Below are positions 46,499 through 57,907 of a stretch of 64,000 bases of DNA, in pieces. Made by a program: the position numbers and the translations under genes. The notes beneath the pieces were generated by a model. It did no database searches. It saw only the letters and a list, made by a program, of their open reading frames with translations, and had not been told where the DNA came from. The DNA comes from Lelliottia amnigena (GTDB taxonomy: Bacteria > Pseudomonadota > Gammaproteobacteria > Enterobacterales > Enterobacteriaceae): contig LR134135.1 of assembly GCA_900635465.1 (NCBI GenBank), positions 2,294,001 to 2,358,000 of the forward strand. Reading direction: 5' to 3'. Position 1 is the stretch's first letter; each line of letters opens with the position of its first letter.

Positions 46499-47892
46499 CG
46501 CAATTTATCTCCAATCAAAAACTCCAGCGCCGCATCCAGCCGAATGTGCGGCAACGGCTGGTCAACATTCATTGTTTGTGGGCGAAACGCTTCGAACTGA
46601 AATCCCTGATTTTGCCAGAAGGCCTGCCCAGGCAAACGCGCAGGGACTTCACCGGGATAAACCGTCAACGGTTCACCGTCACTCAGACGGTTGCCGCGCA
46701 GCGCCGGGATCTTTTCGCCATTGACGTCAATCAGGCCGCTTTGCGTCGCCTGAACGGAGGCCAGACCGAGACAATCCATGCTGATTCCCTCAAACGCCGC
46801 ATTTTGCCAGGCGTCCTGAACCAACTGTTGCAGCAGCGAAACTATATTGGCATGTTGATCGACAGTCACATGGTCGGCCTTGGTGGCGGCGAACAGGAGC
46901 TTATCGATGACCGGAGAAAACAGTCGGCGAAACAACGTGCGTTGTCCGTAGTGGAAGCTTTGCATCAACTGCGTGAGTGCCAGGCGCATATCGTTGAAGG
47001 CATGTGGTCCGCTGTTAAGGGGTTGCAGGCAATCCACTAACACAATCTGGCGATCAAATTTCAGGAAGTGATTTTTATAAAACCCCTTCACCACTTTCTC
47101 GCAGTAATAGTTGAAACGCTCGCGAAGCATACCGACGTTGGTATTTTTATCGGCCATCGCCAGCTTCGATTCTCCCCAGGCATCGACATCTGGCCAGGGG
47201 AAAAACTGCAGCGCAGGCGCCCCTGCCATCTCACCCGGCAGCACAAAACGACCCGGTTGGATGAAATGCAAACCCTCTTTTTTGCACTGATGGAGATAGT
47301 CGGTCCAGGCTTGCGCAATCGCAGCCAGCCGATTCTCATCTGCGGGAGCCAACGGGTCCAGACCGGCGCACAATTCCTGCCATTTTAGAGACCATTCCGC
47401 ACGTTGGCCTTGCAACAACCCCGTCATCTGGCGAGACCAGCTCAGGTAATCCTGTGCCAGCATTGGTAAATCCAGCAGCCATTCGCCAGGATAATCGACG
47501 ATTTCAAGGTACAGCGTCGAGGTATCTTTGAAATGCCGGAGCAAAGAATCATTCGAGCGAAACCGCAGCGCCAGACGTATTTCGCTAACGCCACGCGTGG
47601 GGGTCGGCCATGAGGGCGGCGTGCCGTAAAGCTGCGCCAGCCCTTCATCATAGGTGAAACGTGGGATGCCAAAATCGCGCTGTGGAACACGTTTTACCCC
47701 GAGTAAACGTTCTTCTCGCGCAGCACTCAGCAAGGGCAGACGAGCGCCAGTATGTAGATTGAGTAACTGATTAACCAACGCCGTAATAAATGCTGTTTTA
47801 CCGCTGCGACTCAGGCCCGTGACCGCCAGACGCAAATGGCGATCAACGCCTCTGTTGACCAGTGAATTCAATTCATTTTTAAATCTCTTCAT
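46495..47892 (-). CDS. ycjX: YcjX, DUF463 GTPase-like stress protein
   Basis: A 465-residue protein. The P-loop is [10 protein letters not shown] (near 26) with [12 protein letters not shown] as switch region and ATKADHV as the specificity loop. The family binds GTP, and in E. coli it is induced by heat through sigma-32. The frame is intact. The start at 47892 ([15 protein letters not shown]) matches E. coli; ATG at 47898 also exists. Confidence 0.93.
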   Translation of the reverse strand: MKRFKNELNSLVNRGVDRHLRLAVTGLSRSGKTAFITALVNQLLNLHTGARLPLLSAAREERLLGVKRVPQRDFGIPRFTYDEGLAQLYGTPPSWPTPTRGVSEIRLALRFRSNDSLLRHFKDTSTLYLEIVDYPGEWLLDLPMLAQDYLSWSRQMTGLLQGQRAEWSLKWQELCAGLDPLAPADENRLAAIAQAWTDYLHQCKKEGLHFIQPGRFVLPGEMAGAPALQFFPWPDVDAWGESKLAMADKNTNVGMLRERFNYYCEKVVKGFYKNHFLKFDRQIVLVDCLQPLNSGPHAFNDMRLALTQLMQSFHYGQRTLFRRLFSPVIDKLLFAATKADHVTVDQHANIVSLLQQLVQDAWQNAAFEGISMDCLGLASVQATQSGLIDVNGEKIPALRGNRLSDGEPLTVYPGEVPARLPGQAFWQNQGFQFEAFRPQTMNVDQPLPHIRLDAALEFLIGDKLR

Positions 47893-47943
47893 CGCCATCC
47901 TGTTTTGCCCCGAAGACTGTCGATATTGACTTCAGAATACAAT

Positions 47944-47971
47944 AAATTGGGGCAGATCGTTGATTTTCAAT
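47944..47971 (-). promoter_or_regulatory. Likely sigma-32 promoter of ycjXF
   Basis: On the minus strand ATTGAAA, 12 bases, then CCCCAATTT resembles the heat-shock consensus CTTGAAA and CCCCATNT. It lies about 50 bases before the ycjX start. Known heat induction of E. coli ycjX supports it. Confidence 0.6.
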
Positions 47972-48045
47972 TCAATCTGACTGTCATTCCCCATTTTTCT
48001 GCCGTAATATAATGAAATTACCGCTACGATGGAGTTGTCAGGTGT

Positions 48046-49056
48046 ATGTCACCCACAATTTATGATATTGCACGTGTTGCCGGTGTATCAAAATCAACCG
48101 TGTCCCGCGTTCTGAATAAACAAACGAATATCTCTCCTGAAGCACAAGAGAAAGTGCTGAAAGCGATCGATGAATTAAATTATCAACCTAACAAACTCGC
48201 CCGCGCCCTCACGACATCGGGTTTCGATGCGATCATGGTTATTTCCACCCGTTCAACCAAGACCACCGCTGGTAATCCATTCTTCTCAGATGTTCTTCAC
48301 GCGATAACCGCAAAAGCAGAACAAGAAGGCTTTGACGTTATTTTACAGACATCCAAAAACAGTGAAGATGATTTACAGAAATGTGAAAGCAAAATTAAAC
48401 AGAAAATGGTGAAAGGCATTATTATGTTGAGTTCACCCGCCAATGAAGCCTTTTTCCCAAGACTTGATGCGTATGGAATTCCGGTTGTCGTTATTGGCAA
48501 AGTCGAAGGTGACTTCACGAATATTTTCTCGGTCGATACGGATAATTTCCGTGACAGCATGATGTTAACCGAGCAATTTATTAAACAAGGCTATCGCGAT
48601 ATCGCCTGCCTACATGCTCCGCTTGAATATCTCGTCTCAATTGATCGGCTGTCGGGTTATAAAACCTGTCTCGAAAATAATAATATTGCACTTAATTGTG
48701 ATTGGGTTGTTGACGGCGGTTATACGCATGAAAGTGCGCTGGACGCCGCGTGTAAATTACTTTCCGCAGCGCGCGCGCCCCGCGCTGTATTTGCCACAGA
48801 CAGTATGAAATTGCTGGCGCTGTATCGCGCAGCGGATGAGTTAAATCTAATGATACCTGAACAGCTCGTTGTTGCCGGATACACCGATCCTATGCTGTCA
48901 CTGATTTTGACACCCGCGCCAAGTGGTTTCGATATCCCTACACGAAAGCTTGGTGAAGAAAGCTGCGATGTGTTATTTAAACGGATCGCTGGCAAACCCG
49001 CGCCACAGCGCGTCATCGTAGAAACCCATTTCACCCAAACTGCCTCTGTAGCCTAA
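48046..49056 (+). CDS. ycjW: YcjW, LacI-family repressor
   Basis: A 336-residue regulator with N-terminal helix-turn-helix [20 protein letters not shown] and hinge [13 protein letters not shown], and a periplasmic-binding-like effector domain. It is known to repress the ycj sugar genes and affects H2S production in E. coli. Two candidate operators (TGGTAGCGGTCCCA) lie at 51857 and 61800. The start may be 48046 (MSPTIYD). It is divergent from ycjX. Confidence 0.92.
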   Translation: MSPTIYDIARVAGVSKSTVSRVLNKQTNISPEAQEKVLKAIDELNYQPNKLARALTTSGFDAIMVISTRSTKTTAGNPFFSDVLHAITAKAEQEGFDVILQTSKNSEDDLQKCESKIKQKMVKGIIMLSSPANEAFFPRLDAYGIPVVVIGKVEGDFTNIFSVDTDNFRDSMMLTEQFIKQGYRDIACLHAPLEYLVSIDRLSGYKTCLENNNIALNCDWVVDGGYTHESALDAACKLLSAARAPRAVFATDSMKLLALYRAADELNLMIPEQLVVAGYTDPMLSLILTPAPSGFDIPTRKLGEESCDVLFKRIAGKPAPQRVIVETHFTQTASVA

Positions 49057-49089
49057 ATCCAGGGGCATATTGCCCCTGGAATAGCACAA

Positions 49090-50004
49090 CTAAAATGCGT
49101 AGTTCACGCCGACACCAGCATAGTGGAATCGATCGTTTTTACCTTCATCATGGTTTTGCCATTCGTACGCGTATTCCAGTGTCATAGAGAGACCGTTGGC
49201 GAAATCATACGCATACAGCATGCCCAGGCGATTGAAATCATGGCCCTCACGTTCAGGATCGTCCTGCCAGTCCCAATTTGACCAGCGATCCAACCCAAGG
49301 CGGGTATAGGGCGTCAATGTGGTTTGCCCCATCGCAATAGGCAGATAAGCACGAATTTCCTGAGTTGAGAACTCCCCATTATTGCGACCACCATCAATAT
49401 TAAAGCCGCGTTCTAAATAGTAGTTTGTTTTAATAGAAAAAGTCTTATTAATTGTCCAGGTAAAACCGGTTTCAGTCTCGACACGGCTATCGGAATAACC
49501 TGTCTTTTCGAGATCGTTTGCAAATTGATACATCGCGAACCAGCCGTTAAAGCGCCAGTCATCACTCAATTTGAGATCCCAGTCTGGTTGGATTTTGTAG
49601 CGTTGCATATTTGCACTACCGTCTTTCGCACCATGCTCATCTTTAAAATGATAACCATAATTGCGGAATCCCCCCGTCAAGCCCAGCGTAAAGTCGTCAC
49701 TGCCAATAACACGATAACGTAACTCGAATTCAGGGCGATCAAAATAGGTCCCTCGGGTCATGCTACTGTAATCAACGGGTCCTTCCTGATACATCGCCAG
49801 TGAAACCGTCCATGCATCGTAGGTGGCATTAAACCATACGGAAGGTTCATACAAACCATCTTTATCATCACCCTGTCCTTCGACATTTTCGATTTCATAC
49901 ATCGCACCAATGTTAAAATCCCATTTTTTAACTTCCTCTGATGCCTGGACGTTCGTTACTCCCGCACATAGTAAAAGCGCAGCACTTTTTAGTAGAGTAC
50001 TCAT
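49090..50004 (-). CDS. ompG: OmpG monomeric porin
   Basis: A 304-residue outer-membrane protein with signal peptide (cleavage near VQA-SEE) and alternating beta strands, ending in Phe (VGVNYAF). Strong markers shared with E. coli OmpG are FNIGAMYEIENVEGQG, NNGEFSTQEIRAYLP and LDRWSNWDWQDDPEREGHDF. It forms a 14-strand pore for oligosaccharides. It lies directly after ycjV and probably is part of the uptake operon. Confidence 0.95.
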   Translation of the reverse strand: MSTLLKSAALLLCAGVTNVQASEEVKKWDFNIGAMYEIENVEGQGDDKDGLYEPSVWFNATYDAWTVSLAMYQEGPVDYSSMTRGTYFDRPEFELRYRVIGSDDFTLGLTGGFRNYGYHFKDEHGAKDGSANMQRYKIQPDWDLKLSDDWRFNGWFAMYQFANDLEKTGYSDSRVETETGFTWTINKTFSIKTNYYLERGFNIDGGRNNGEFSTQEIRAYLPIAMGQTTLTPYTRLGLDRWSNWDWQDDPEREGHDFNRLGMLYAYDFANGLSMTLEYAYEWQNHDEGKNDRFHYAGVGVNYAF

Positions 50005-50070
50005 TAATATATTCCTTTATAAAATAAGAACAACAAAATCTGGAAAATGCTTTCCAGTCACTGACTATTT

Positions 50071-51154
50071 TTATCTTATGGCAATTTCTGTATCAGCATC
50101 GAAGAAATGGCTTTTATCCATTTCGAACTGAATTGCCAGATTATCCCCAGAATGATAATCATGTATTGTTCCTGCCCGAAGCACTAACTCGTGACCGCCT
50201 ACATTGACATACAGCATAAATTCAGCACCCGTCAGCTCGGCCACGCACACTTTCGCGTTTATTGCTGTTGTGCACTCTTGCGCGGTTATTATATTTTCAG
50301 GGCGAATACCCAATATGACGGCTTTACGCTGATAACCCTTCTTATTAAGTATCGCGAGTTTTTCTGCTGGTATTTCGAGGCGCAACGTTTCGGTGACAAA
50401 ATAGCCGCCATCTATTGCACCACGAATAAAGTTCATGGCAGGTGAACCAATAAAACCCGCGACAAAGATGTTGGCCGGTGCGTTATACACCTCCTTTGGT
50501 ACACCTACCTGCTGAATAATCCCCTCCTTCATAATCACGATACGTGTCGCCATTGTCATCGCTTCGGTCTGATCGTGGGTCACGTAAATCATGGTGGTAT
50601 TCAATTTCTGATGAAGCTTGCTGATTTCTGCCCGCATCTGCACGCGTAGCTTCGCGTCGAGATTTGACAGCGGCTCATCCATCAGAAATACACCTGCCTC
50701 CCGCACGATGGCGCGACCCAGCGCCACACGCTGGCGCTGCCCCCCCAGAAAGCGCCCCCGGTTTGCGCTTCAGATAGTCACGTAAACCCAGTATTTGCGC
50801 GGCCCAGCTGACCCGCTCCTCAATCACCTTCGGCGCGATCTTTTGCATTTTGAGGCCAAACGCCATGTTGTCGTAAACCGTCATGTGCGGGTATAGCGCA
50901 TAGTTCTGAAAAACCATGGCGATATCCCGCGCCTTGGCGGGAACATCATTCATCACCACATCCCCAATCGCCAGTTCACCTGCGCTAATCTCTTCGAGAC
51001 CGGCAATCATGCGTAACGTGGTGGATTTACCGCAGCCTGATGGCCCGACAAAAACGATAAATTCTTTATCCGCGATTTCGAGGCAAAAATCCTTCACCAC
51101 ATGAACCTGGTTATCATAGATTTTGTGGATATTTTTTAGCGATAGCTGAGCCAT
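50071..51154 (-). CDS. ycjV: YcjV, sugar ABC transporter ATPase (one-base insertion)
   Basis: Corrected length is 360 residues. It has Walker [10 protein letters not shown], signature LSGGQRQR, Walker B VFLMDEP and the H-loop VTHDQTEA, plus a C-terminal MalK/UgpC-type regulatory domain (LGIRPENI). One extra base in the seven-C run at 50740-50746 destroys the signature in this sequence. It energises the YcjNOP importer. MG1655 is also known to carry a truncated ycjV, so real inactivation cannot be excluded. Confidence 0.88.
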
Positions 51155-51163
51155 TTGATCCCC

Positions 51164-51844
51164 TTATAAGCACACATGCGGGCCACGTTTCGCGTCCCAG
51201 AAATCGGACAAACGCTGCCAGGTCAATTCATCCGTTGAAGAGAGTTTTAAATCGGCATCGGTGAGATCGTCCCCAATGCCGACAGAGAGCATTCCAGCTG
51301 CATTGATCGCCTCAACGCCCGCCTGCGCGTCTTCAATACCCATAGCCTGCTCAGGGCTGAAACCTAAACCCCGACAGGCCGCGAGAAAGATCTCTGGATG
51401 GGGTTTTGAGTGTTGAATGAGTGAAGCATCCGCACAAAAATCAAAAGCATGGGTAATGCCAAGCGATGCAAGAATCGCCGGGGCATTGAGCGACACGGAT
51501 GCCAGTCCAGTGCGCACGTTGGCGGTGCGGATATCGGCAAGGAGTTGTGCAATTCCAGGCAAAAGAGAATGGCTGTTTAATCCGCGCAGCGACTGCACAT
51601 ACCGCTCATTTTTTTCCAGCGCCAGCCGGCGGCACTCTTCCTGGCTAAAGGTATTTTCCAGTCCGCCGTGTCGCAAAATTCGCTTTAATGAATCCATACG
51701 GCTAATGCCCTTCAGCCCAGCGTTAAAGCCTTCATCAATCGTGATACCTATTTTTGCAGCCACCGCACGCCACGCGAGGAAGTGCAGATGAGCCGTATCG
51801 GTTATCACCCCATCCAAATCAAAAATGATCGCTTTGAGCATCAT
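51164..51844 (-). CDS. ycjU: YcjU, beta-phosphoglucomutase
   Basis: A 226-residue HAD hydrolase-fold mutase. The N-terminal nucleophile motif is [14 protein letters not shown] (two catalytic Asp), with the helical cap [12 protein letters not shown], and later KPHPEIFL and GIEDAQAG. It turns beta-glucose 1-phosphate, made by YcjT and YcjM-type phosphorylases, into glucose 6-phosphate. The start overlaps the ycjT stop (ATGATG). Confidence 0.93.
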   Translation of the reverse strand: MMLKAIIFDLDGVITDTAHLHFLAWRAVAAKIGITIDEGFNAGLKGISRMDSLKRILRHGGLENTFSQEECRRLALEKNERYVQSLRGLNSHSLLPGIAQLLADIRTANVRTGLASVSLNAPAILASLGITHAFDFCADASLIQHSKPHPEIFLAACRGLGFSPEQAMGIEDAQAGVEAINAAGMLSVGIGDDLTDADLKLSSTDELTWQRLSDFWDAKRGPHVCL

Positions 51845-54113
51845 GCCTCCCCACTCATGGTAGCGGTCCCATGCGAAGGTAAAGAAAAATCATTAATCGA
51901 GAACGTTTGGCTATCTACAATCGTCAATGTTTTACCCCACACCGTGAGCGTGATGGGTTCGGTTGTGTTAACCAACAGGGTTTGATTTTCAACAATGATA
52001 TTCAGATTGGCCGTCCGCCATTTAAGGGGAAATTGCAGCCGTTGCCATGGGTCTGGCAACCGCGGTGAAAGGTGTAGCTCTCCATCAACGATTGTTACGC
52101 CAGCGAATCCCTGAATAACGCCGGACCAGATAGCGCCTGTTGCCGCAGCATGTATTCCGTCATCAGAGCTATGCGGTTCGTCGCCCAAATCAATGGCCGC
52201 GCCCTCTCGCCAGAACTGATAAGCGCTGGCGATTTCCCCGCAACGCGCGGCCACAATGCAATGGACCGATCGACTGAGCGAGGAGTCGTGGATGGTCAGG
52301 GGCTCGTAATATGTCAGGTTTGCCAAACACTGTGGACGCGTAAACGTCTCCGGCAGCAGATAGGTGAGCATGACAACATCTGCCTGTTTAAGGATTTGCA
52401 TCTCATTGACTTCCGAGCGGGAGTAGTCGAGCAAAATGGTTTGCTTGCCTGCCGTATTTTTATAGCGACTCAAATCGATTGTGGGCTTGCTCATGAACGT
52501 ATCGTCCTGAGGAATGACACCGGCTTGATTTGGCGCAGGCAGCCACAATCTTTTCAGGAAGTGCTGTGCAGCCTGCGTGAATCGTTCATCTTTGCGTTCA
52601 AAATGACGCAGAAATTGCAGCGCATGTGCAACGTTGTACCATGCCAAATAATTGGTATAGGCATTGTTATTCACATGCTCGGTATATTCATCAGGCCCAA
52701 TAACATCGTGAATTTCCAGACGACCGTTAATCTCAGTCGCGCGGGCAATCCAGAAGCTCGCGGTTTCGATAAGAAGCGTGAGCCCTTCGTTGCGCATGAA
52801 AACACTGTCGTGAGTGGCCTGCCAGTAAGCCACTACCGCCCAGGCAATATCCGCCGCGATGTGGTGTTCCGCCAGAGCAGAGGCCACTTTCTGCCTGACA
52901 CCCGTTCTGATATTGATCGCCGCAAACTCAGGTGTCTCTTCCTGGCCGTTGCTGGCGCTTTCCCAGGGGAACAGTGCGCCGGACCAGCCATTTCGACGCG
53001 CTTTTTCACGCGCTCCGGGTAGATTGAGCCAACGGTATCGCAGTAAATGACGCGCGTGTTGTGGAGAGGTAAAGAGATAGAACGGTAACAGGAATATCTC
53101 GGTATCCCAGAAAACATGACCTTTGTACCCTTCCCCTGTGAGTCCCTTAGCCCCGATGCTGCAACGTTCATCCTGCGCTGGCATCATGGTATTCAGGTGC
53201 CATACCGCGTAATCCAGTGCGAGCTGATCCTCTGTATGCTCGGAACACACCGTGACACGACTGGCTTGCCAGATATTTTCCCAGGCACAGGTCGTCATTT
53301 CCAATAATGCGTCATATCCTTTCGCCGCATAAACAGTCAGATCGCGCAGATTGTTTCGCGCAAATGACGCTTGCGAGAGCGTTTTATCGCTGCGGTGCGT
53401 GACCATACTATTTTCTCAAATGTAACCTTTTGCCCCTCTTCTGCCTCAAACGAGTGATGGCAATTTAACCGCCTGTTTTTCGCTGTGAACCAGCTTTCAC
53501 TTTGGTTATCCAACTGACAGCTTGCCGATATGACCACTTCCGATGCGCGATCCTGGGTTTCATACACGCCCTGAATATATTGCTGATCGAACACCCGAAC
53601 CGAGACCTCATCAAGATGCTGTCTGCCACTGTTCGTTTGCGTCGCGTCAATTCCTGTCGTAAGACTCATCTGCGCAGAACCATCAAGCGGTGTGACGGAA
53701 AATTGCAAAGTAACGAGTGACAGCTGATCCATTGAGACAAAGCGGCGACTGCTAATCCGATATCGTTTTCCTTTCGATGAGCGCCAGATCACGCAGCGAC
53801 GGAGTTCACCATTGGCAAATGCCAGCTCCCGCTCCCATCGCAAAATCGTTCCGCTGACCAGCGAAAAATTCTCGCCGTCGAGATAGAGTTCAACACCTAA
53901 AATATCGGGCAAATTCACCAGTTCATTGGTCTCATTACGCCCCGCACGATGGTATAAACCCGCCAGATACATACCGCGCGTTTGCTGCGTGTAATGCTCT
54001 TCATGGGTGGCGCGAACACCGAGATACCCATTGCTGCAGCACATAATTGAGGCGTATTTGTTGAGCCTTTCTGGATCAAATGATGATTCAGTAAGAACGG
54101 AAAGATTTAGCAT
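51841..54113 (-). CDS. ycjT: YcjT, GH65 kojibiose phosphorylase (one base missing)
   Basis: Corrected length is 757 residues (755 in E. coli). GH65 domains follow: N-terminal super-sandwich ([17 protein letters not shown]) and (alpha/alpha)6 barrel with the catalytic acid in [20 protein letters not shown] and the phosphate-site region after it. It splits kojibiose with phosphate into glucose and beta-glucose 1-phosphate. A base is lost near 53404, between FEKIVW and VTHRSDKTL. Confidence 0.9.
51857..51870 (-). promoter_or_regulatory. Second YcjW-type operator inside the ycjT end
   Basis: TGGTAGCGGTCCCA here is identical over 14 bases to the site at the start of the operon (61800-61813). It lies in the last codons of ycjT, just before ycjU. 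An internal operator or a DNA-loop partner is possible. Confidence 0.5.
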
Positions 54114-55162
54114 AATGCGACCCGCTCCCCATTTTCCGATGATTCATACAATGCAGCGACAAGTTGTTGAATAACCAGTCCCTGCTCCGCATCGGCAATC
54201 ATGACGGGCTCCCCCTGAACATGACGGACAAACGCATCCATGCTACGAATATGCCGCCGATCGTCAGCTTCATCACGCTGGAGAAGCGTGCACAACTCTC
54301 CGCCAACATCGTTATAGATATGTGCCGGGAAAAGCGTTGCACCTGCTTTCTCACCACAAAAAGAGACATTCATGATCGATTGCTCGCGAATATTGAGTGC
54401 AAACGAGGTCTCGAGGCGCAGAATCCCGCCGTTGCAGAACTCAATCGTGCCGAAAAGTGCATCCTCTACGGTATAGGTTTTGGGATCCCATTCCCCAAAC
54501 TGACCGCTGCTCTTAGTTGTTCCCAAACGTTGAAAGCTGTGTGCCATGACGCATTTCACCTTCGGAAATCCAAGGACATACATCGCGGCATCCAACATGT
54601 GAATACCGATATCAATCAAGGGCCCACCACCCTGTAAGACTTTATTCGTGAAAACACCCCAGCCGGGAACACCGCAGCGTCTCAATGCCAGAGCATTGGT
54701 GACGTAAATCTCACCAAATGTGCCACTCTGTACTGCGTCACGCAGTAATTGCGTATCCTGTGCGAAACGATGATGAAAATCATACGCCAGCACTTTTCCC
54801 GCTTTTCGCGCTGCCATGCGCATCTCGTCAGCGTGTTGTGGACTCATGGCGGGTGGTTTTTCACACATCACATGGCAACCCGCCGCCAGGGCTGCCATGA
54901 CCTGTTCAAAATGAAAGCGATTCGGTGAGCAAACGCTGACGATGTCTGGTTTCGCCTCACGTAACAGGGTATGCAGATCTTCATATGCCTTTTTTATTCC
55001 GTGCCGATTCGCAAACACCTTCGCGTGATCCAGGTGGCTGTCCATGACAGCCACCATTTGCAGATCGTTTCGCGTGGCGTAATACGAGGCATGCACTTTA
55101 TCGGCAACTTGCCCGGCGCCGATAATGGCGACACGCAGAGGCGAAGGTGTTAAAGCACTCAT
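54107..55162 (-). CDS. ycjS: YcjS, glucoside 3-dehydrogenase
   Basis: A 351-residue GFO/IDH/MocA oxidoreductase. A Rossmann fold (RVAIIGAGQVADKVHASYYA), the EKPPAMS motif with catalytic Lys, and DIGIHMLDAA are present. In E. coli YcjS oxidises D-glucosides at C3 with NAD. The start at 55162 gives the usual short lead; the upstream ATG at 55174 overlaps the ribosome site. It overlaps ycjT by 7 bases. Confidence 0.9.
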   Translation of the reverse strand: MSALTPSPLRVAIIGAGQVADKVHASYYATRNDLQMVAVMDSHLDHAKVFANRHGIKKAYEDLHTLLREAKPDIVSVCSPNRFHFEQVMAALAAGCHVMCEKPPAMSPQHADEMRMAARKAGKVLAYDFHHRFAQDTQLLRDAVQSGTFGEIYVTNALALRRCGVPGWGVFTNKVLQGGGPLIDIGIHMLDAAMYVLGFPKVKCVMAHSFQRLGTTKSSGQFGEWDPKTYTVEDALFGTIEFCNGGILRLETSFALNIREQSIMNVSFCGEKAGATLFPAHIYNDVGGELCTLLQRDEADDRRHIRSMDAFVRHVQGEPVMIADAEQGLVIQQLVAALYESSENGERVALC

Positions 55163-55176
55163 CACGCTCGCCATCC

Positions 55177-55965
55177 TTAGCAGTCGCGTAAATAGTTCAG
55201 TGACGCTTGATACGCCTGCGCCGGGTTTTCGGCGCGAACGCGACACTCATAGACCACGACGCCCTGATAATTATCCGCACGTAACTGGGCGAATAAGGCT
55301 GCGAAATCGAGGGTGCCACTGCCTGGCTGGTAACGATGATTGTCGGCAATATGCACATGTCCAAGAAGATCCCTGTGGGTATGTAGCGCCCCGGTCAATG
55401 AGTCTTCTTCGATATTCATATGATAGAAATCACCGATGATTTCAACGTGCTTAAGGTCATTCTCTTCGATGTAACGGCGCGCATCCGCCAGGGTATTGAT
55501 CATGTGATCCTGATAGCGGTTAAGTGGCTCAAGGTAAACGGTTGTTCCAGTACGAGCCGCCACCGCATCCAGCCAACGCAGTGAAGCGCTCACCGCTTTA
55601 CGATCGCCTTCAAGACTGCGTGGGGAAGTCATCGGAGGTAATCGGAACGTAAACATCCCCCAGGCCGCTGGGACAACAATCCCCTTCCCGCCCACTTCAC
55701 TCAGCGCTTGGAGAATCCGCTCGATTTGCTGTAAGCCATTCAGGCGACGTTCTTCGATGAAATCACCGATCCACCCCTCGTAACCGCCACATGCCGTTGT
55801 CACTGGCAGGCCGGTTGCTTTTATTGCGGCTTTTACCTCAGCCAGATTTTCCACCAGCAATTTGCCGTCAATTTCATATCCGTCAAAACCCATGGCCTTG
55901 ATGTATTTGAACTTCTCAAGAATCGTCGTCGGAAAAAATGCCTGGTTTTGTGTTGCAATTTTCAT
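55177..55965 (-). CDS. ycjR: YcjR, TIM-barrel 3-keto-sugar epimerase
   Basis: A 262-residue xylose-isomerase-like TIM barrel. Metal ligands are suggested by YLEPLNRYQDH (Glu), IIGDFYHMNIEE (Asp, His), HVHIADNHRY and VVYECRV (Glu). In E. coli it epimerises the 3-keto intermediate between YcjS and YcjQ. The frame is intact, with the start 17 bases after the ycjQ stop. Confidence 0.9.
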   Translation of the reverse strand: MKIATQNQAFFPTTILEKFKYIKAMGFDGYEIDGKLLVENLAEVKAAIKATGLPVTTACGGYEGWIGDFIEERRLNGLQQIERILQALSEVGGKGIVVPAAWGMFTFRLPPMTSPRSLEGDRKAVSASLRWLDAVAARTGTTVYLEPLNRYQDHMINTLADARRYIEENDLKHVEIIGDFYHMNIEEDSLTGALHTHRDLLGHVHIADNHRYQPGSGTLDFAALFAQLRADNYQGVVVYECRVRAENPAQAYQASLNYLRDC

Positions 55966-55982
55966 TTTCAGCTCTCCATAGC

Positions 55983-57038
55983 TTAAAAAGTAACGCCCAT
56001 TTTGATGCTCAGCTCGGGGTGTTGATCGACATATTTCATGTAGCTTTCTGCACTGGTTTCAAAACTGACCACCGGATCGATAAGCTCCTCGCAGTTGAGA
56101 TAGCCGTTCATCAGCAATTCCCAACATGTTTCTTCGATGCGCTTGCGGCTCCAGCGCGGATAGTCAGGATTCGGCTCGCTACAGGCGCGAGAAAAAACGA
56201 TTTTCGCGTTATTGAAATGGGCTTCACGCCCGAGGTTGAAACCTTCTGAGAAGGGTTTTGCGAAGGCGACATATGAGATTGTTCCGCCATAGGCGAGTCC
56301 GCGTAATGCCGATTGCAGCGCATCGGCGAAACCGCTGGTTTCGATAATGACATCAGCACCCTGCTTGCCGGTCAGTTCTTTAATCTCCTGCCCCACGTCT
56401 CTGCCAATGGGATTGATGCAGAAGTCAGCACCATGACGGCGGGCAATGAAGCAACGGTGTTCGATAGGATCGACGCCAATCACAATTGAGGCACCGGCCC
56501 TTTTTGCCAGTTGGATCGCTATTTGGCCTATCGCCCCTAATCCTACCACCACGACAAAATCACCAACGCGCACATTGGCATCGCGCACGCCGCTCATCGC
56601 GAATTGTGCCGGGTCGTAGCAGACCGCATTTTTCCACGAGGCCCCCTCCGGCATTTTGCGCAATTTGTAATTGTTGACGGCATTGACAATCACCGTCTGC
56701 TGCAATGGGCCATAGCAGCAGACTGAATCACCGCGTTGATACTCAGTGACCTCTTCGCCGCACTCAATGATTTCACCGACGATCATGTTGCCCAACTGGA
56801 ATTTACCAAACTCTATTCCGCGAGCGGCCTCCTCAGCACGAGGCGTAAACATTTGCCATTCGGTATTAAACTCTTCATCGATAAACGGGCTTGCGGCGCG
56901 GAAATCGACCACTTCCGTGCCGTGTTTTGGCGCACCAAAACGAGCACGAATTTTAACTTCATTCGCTGCGACTGGACGATCCTCATAGGGCATGAGCATT
57001 GCCACGCGTGGCGCTGTTGCGACTAACTTTTTCATCAC
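55983..57038 (-). CDS. ycjQ: YcjQ, guloside 3-dehydrogenase
   Basis: A 351-residue zinc-type medium-chain dehydrogenase fold, with the nucleotide loop VVVGLGAIGQIAIQLA and the substrate part GTEVVDFRAASPFIDEE. In E. coli YcjQ reduces the 3-keto sugar to a D-guloside. The glucoside-to-guloside path has no known physiological purpose. The frame is intact. Confidence 0.9.
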   Translation of the reverse strand: MMKKLVATAPRVAMLMPYEDRPVAANEVKIRARFGAPKHGTEVVDFRAASPFIDEEFNTEWQMFTPRAEEAARGIEFGKFQLGNMIVGEIIECGEEVTEYQRGDSVCCYGPLQQTVIVNAVNNYKLRKMPEGASWKNAVCYDPAQFAMSGVRDANVRVGDFVVVVGLGAIGQIAIQLAKRAGASIVIGVDPIEHRCFIARRHGADFCINPIGRDVGQEIKELTGKQGADVIIETSGFADALQSALRGLAYGGTISYVAFAKPFSEGFNLGREAHFNNAKIVFSRACSEPNPDYPRWSRKRIEETCWELLMNGYLNCEELIDPVVSFETSAESYMKYVDQHPELSIKMGVTF

Positions 57039-57064
57039 TGACTCCTTGTTAAAAATGACCGTCC

Positions 57065-57907
57065 TTAGCCCTTTACGCCACCGGCGGTCAAACCACTTTT
57101 AATGAAACGTTCGGAAAGCGCATACATGATGACAACCGGCAGTGCCGTCACCAACGATGCTGCCATCATCCGTCCCCAGATATAGTCTGGGGTGCTGAAG
57201 AGCGTGTTAAGCCCTACCGGCAACGTAAAGTTGCTGGCACTTGAGAGGAAAATGGACGCAAAGAGATAATCGTTCCACGCTACCATGAAGCAGTACACAA
57301 ACACCGAAACTAGCCCGGAGATGGCGAGTGGAACCGTAATACGGAAGATGATCTGGAAACGGTTTAAACCGTCCATCATCGCGGCTTCTTCGATCTCATC
57401 CGGTATGGTGTCGAAGTAGCTTTTGAGCATGAATACCGCAGTGGGTAGCGTCTGCGTGACCATTGTAATAATCAACGCCATTTCCGTGTCGTAAATACCC
57501 AGTGCGGTAATGATTTTGAACAGCGGTACAACCAGTAAAATACCCGAGAACATGTACACGGTATAAAAACTGGCATTAATGGTCATACGTCCTTTGAAGC
57601 GAAGCTTTGAAAGTGCGTAAGCACCCAGCGTTCCCAAAAAAAACGGCGATGACCGATGAACCTAACGAAACCACTAAACTGTTTCTGAAGTAATCCACAA
57701 AGGGGAAAATAAGGGGATTAAAGATGTCGACGTAATGCTGCAGGGTCCATGCCTGCGGCAGAATAGTCGGTGTAGCGAGATAGCCTCTTTCGCGCTCTTG
57801 AACGACGTCATCAACATGACGAAAAAGGGGAATAACGTCACAACCAGAAAGATCACCAGCCCGATATAAAACCCGGTACGATTTAATAAGCGTTTATTTG
57901 TTGCCAT
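57065..57907 (-). CDS. ycjP: YcjP, sugar ABC permease (two compensating indels)
   Basis: Total is 281 codons, as in E. coli. MalG-type inner-membrane permease with six helices and the EAA loop (EEAAMMDGLNRFQIIFRITV) that contacts the ATPase. A base is missing near 57770 (before TILPQAW) and an extra one lies in the eight-A run at 57636-57643. The frames on both sides agree. It overlaps ycjO by 14 bases. Confidence 0.88.
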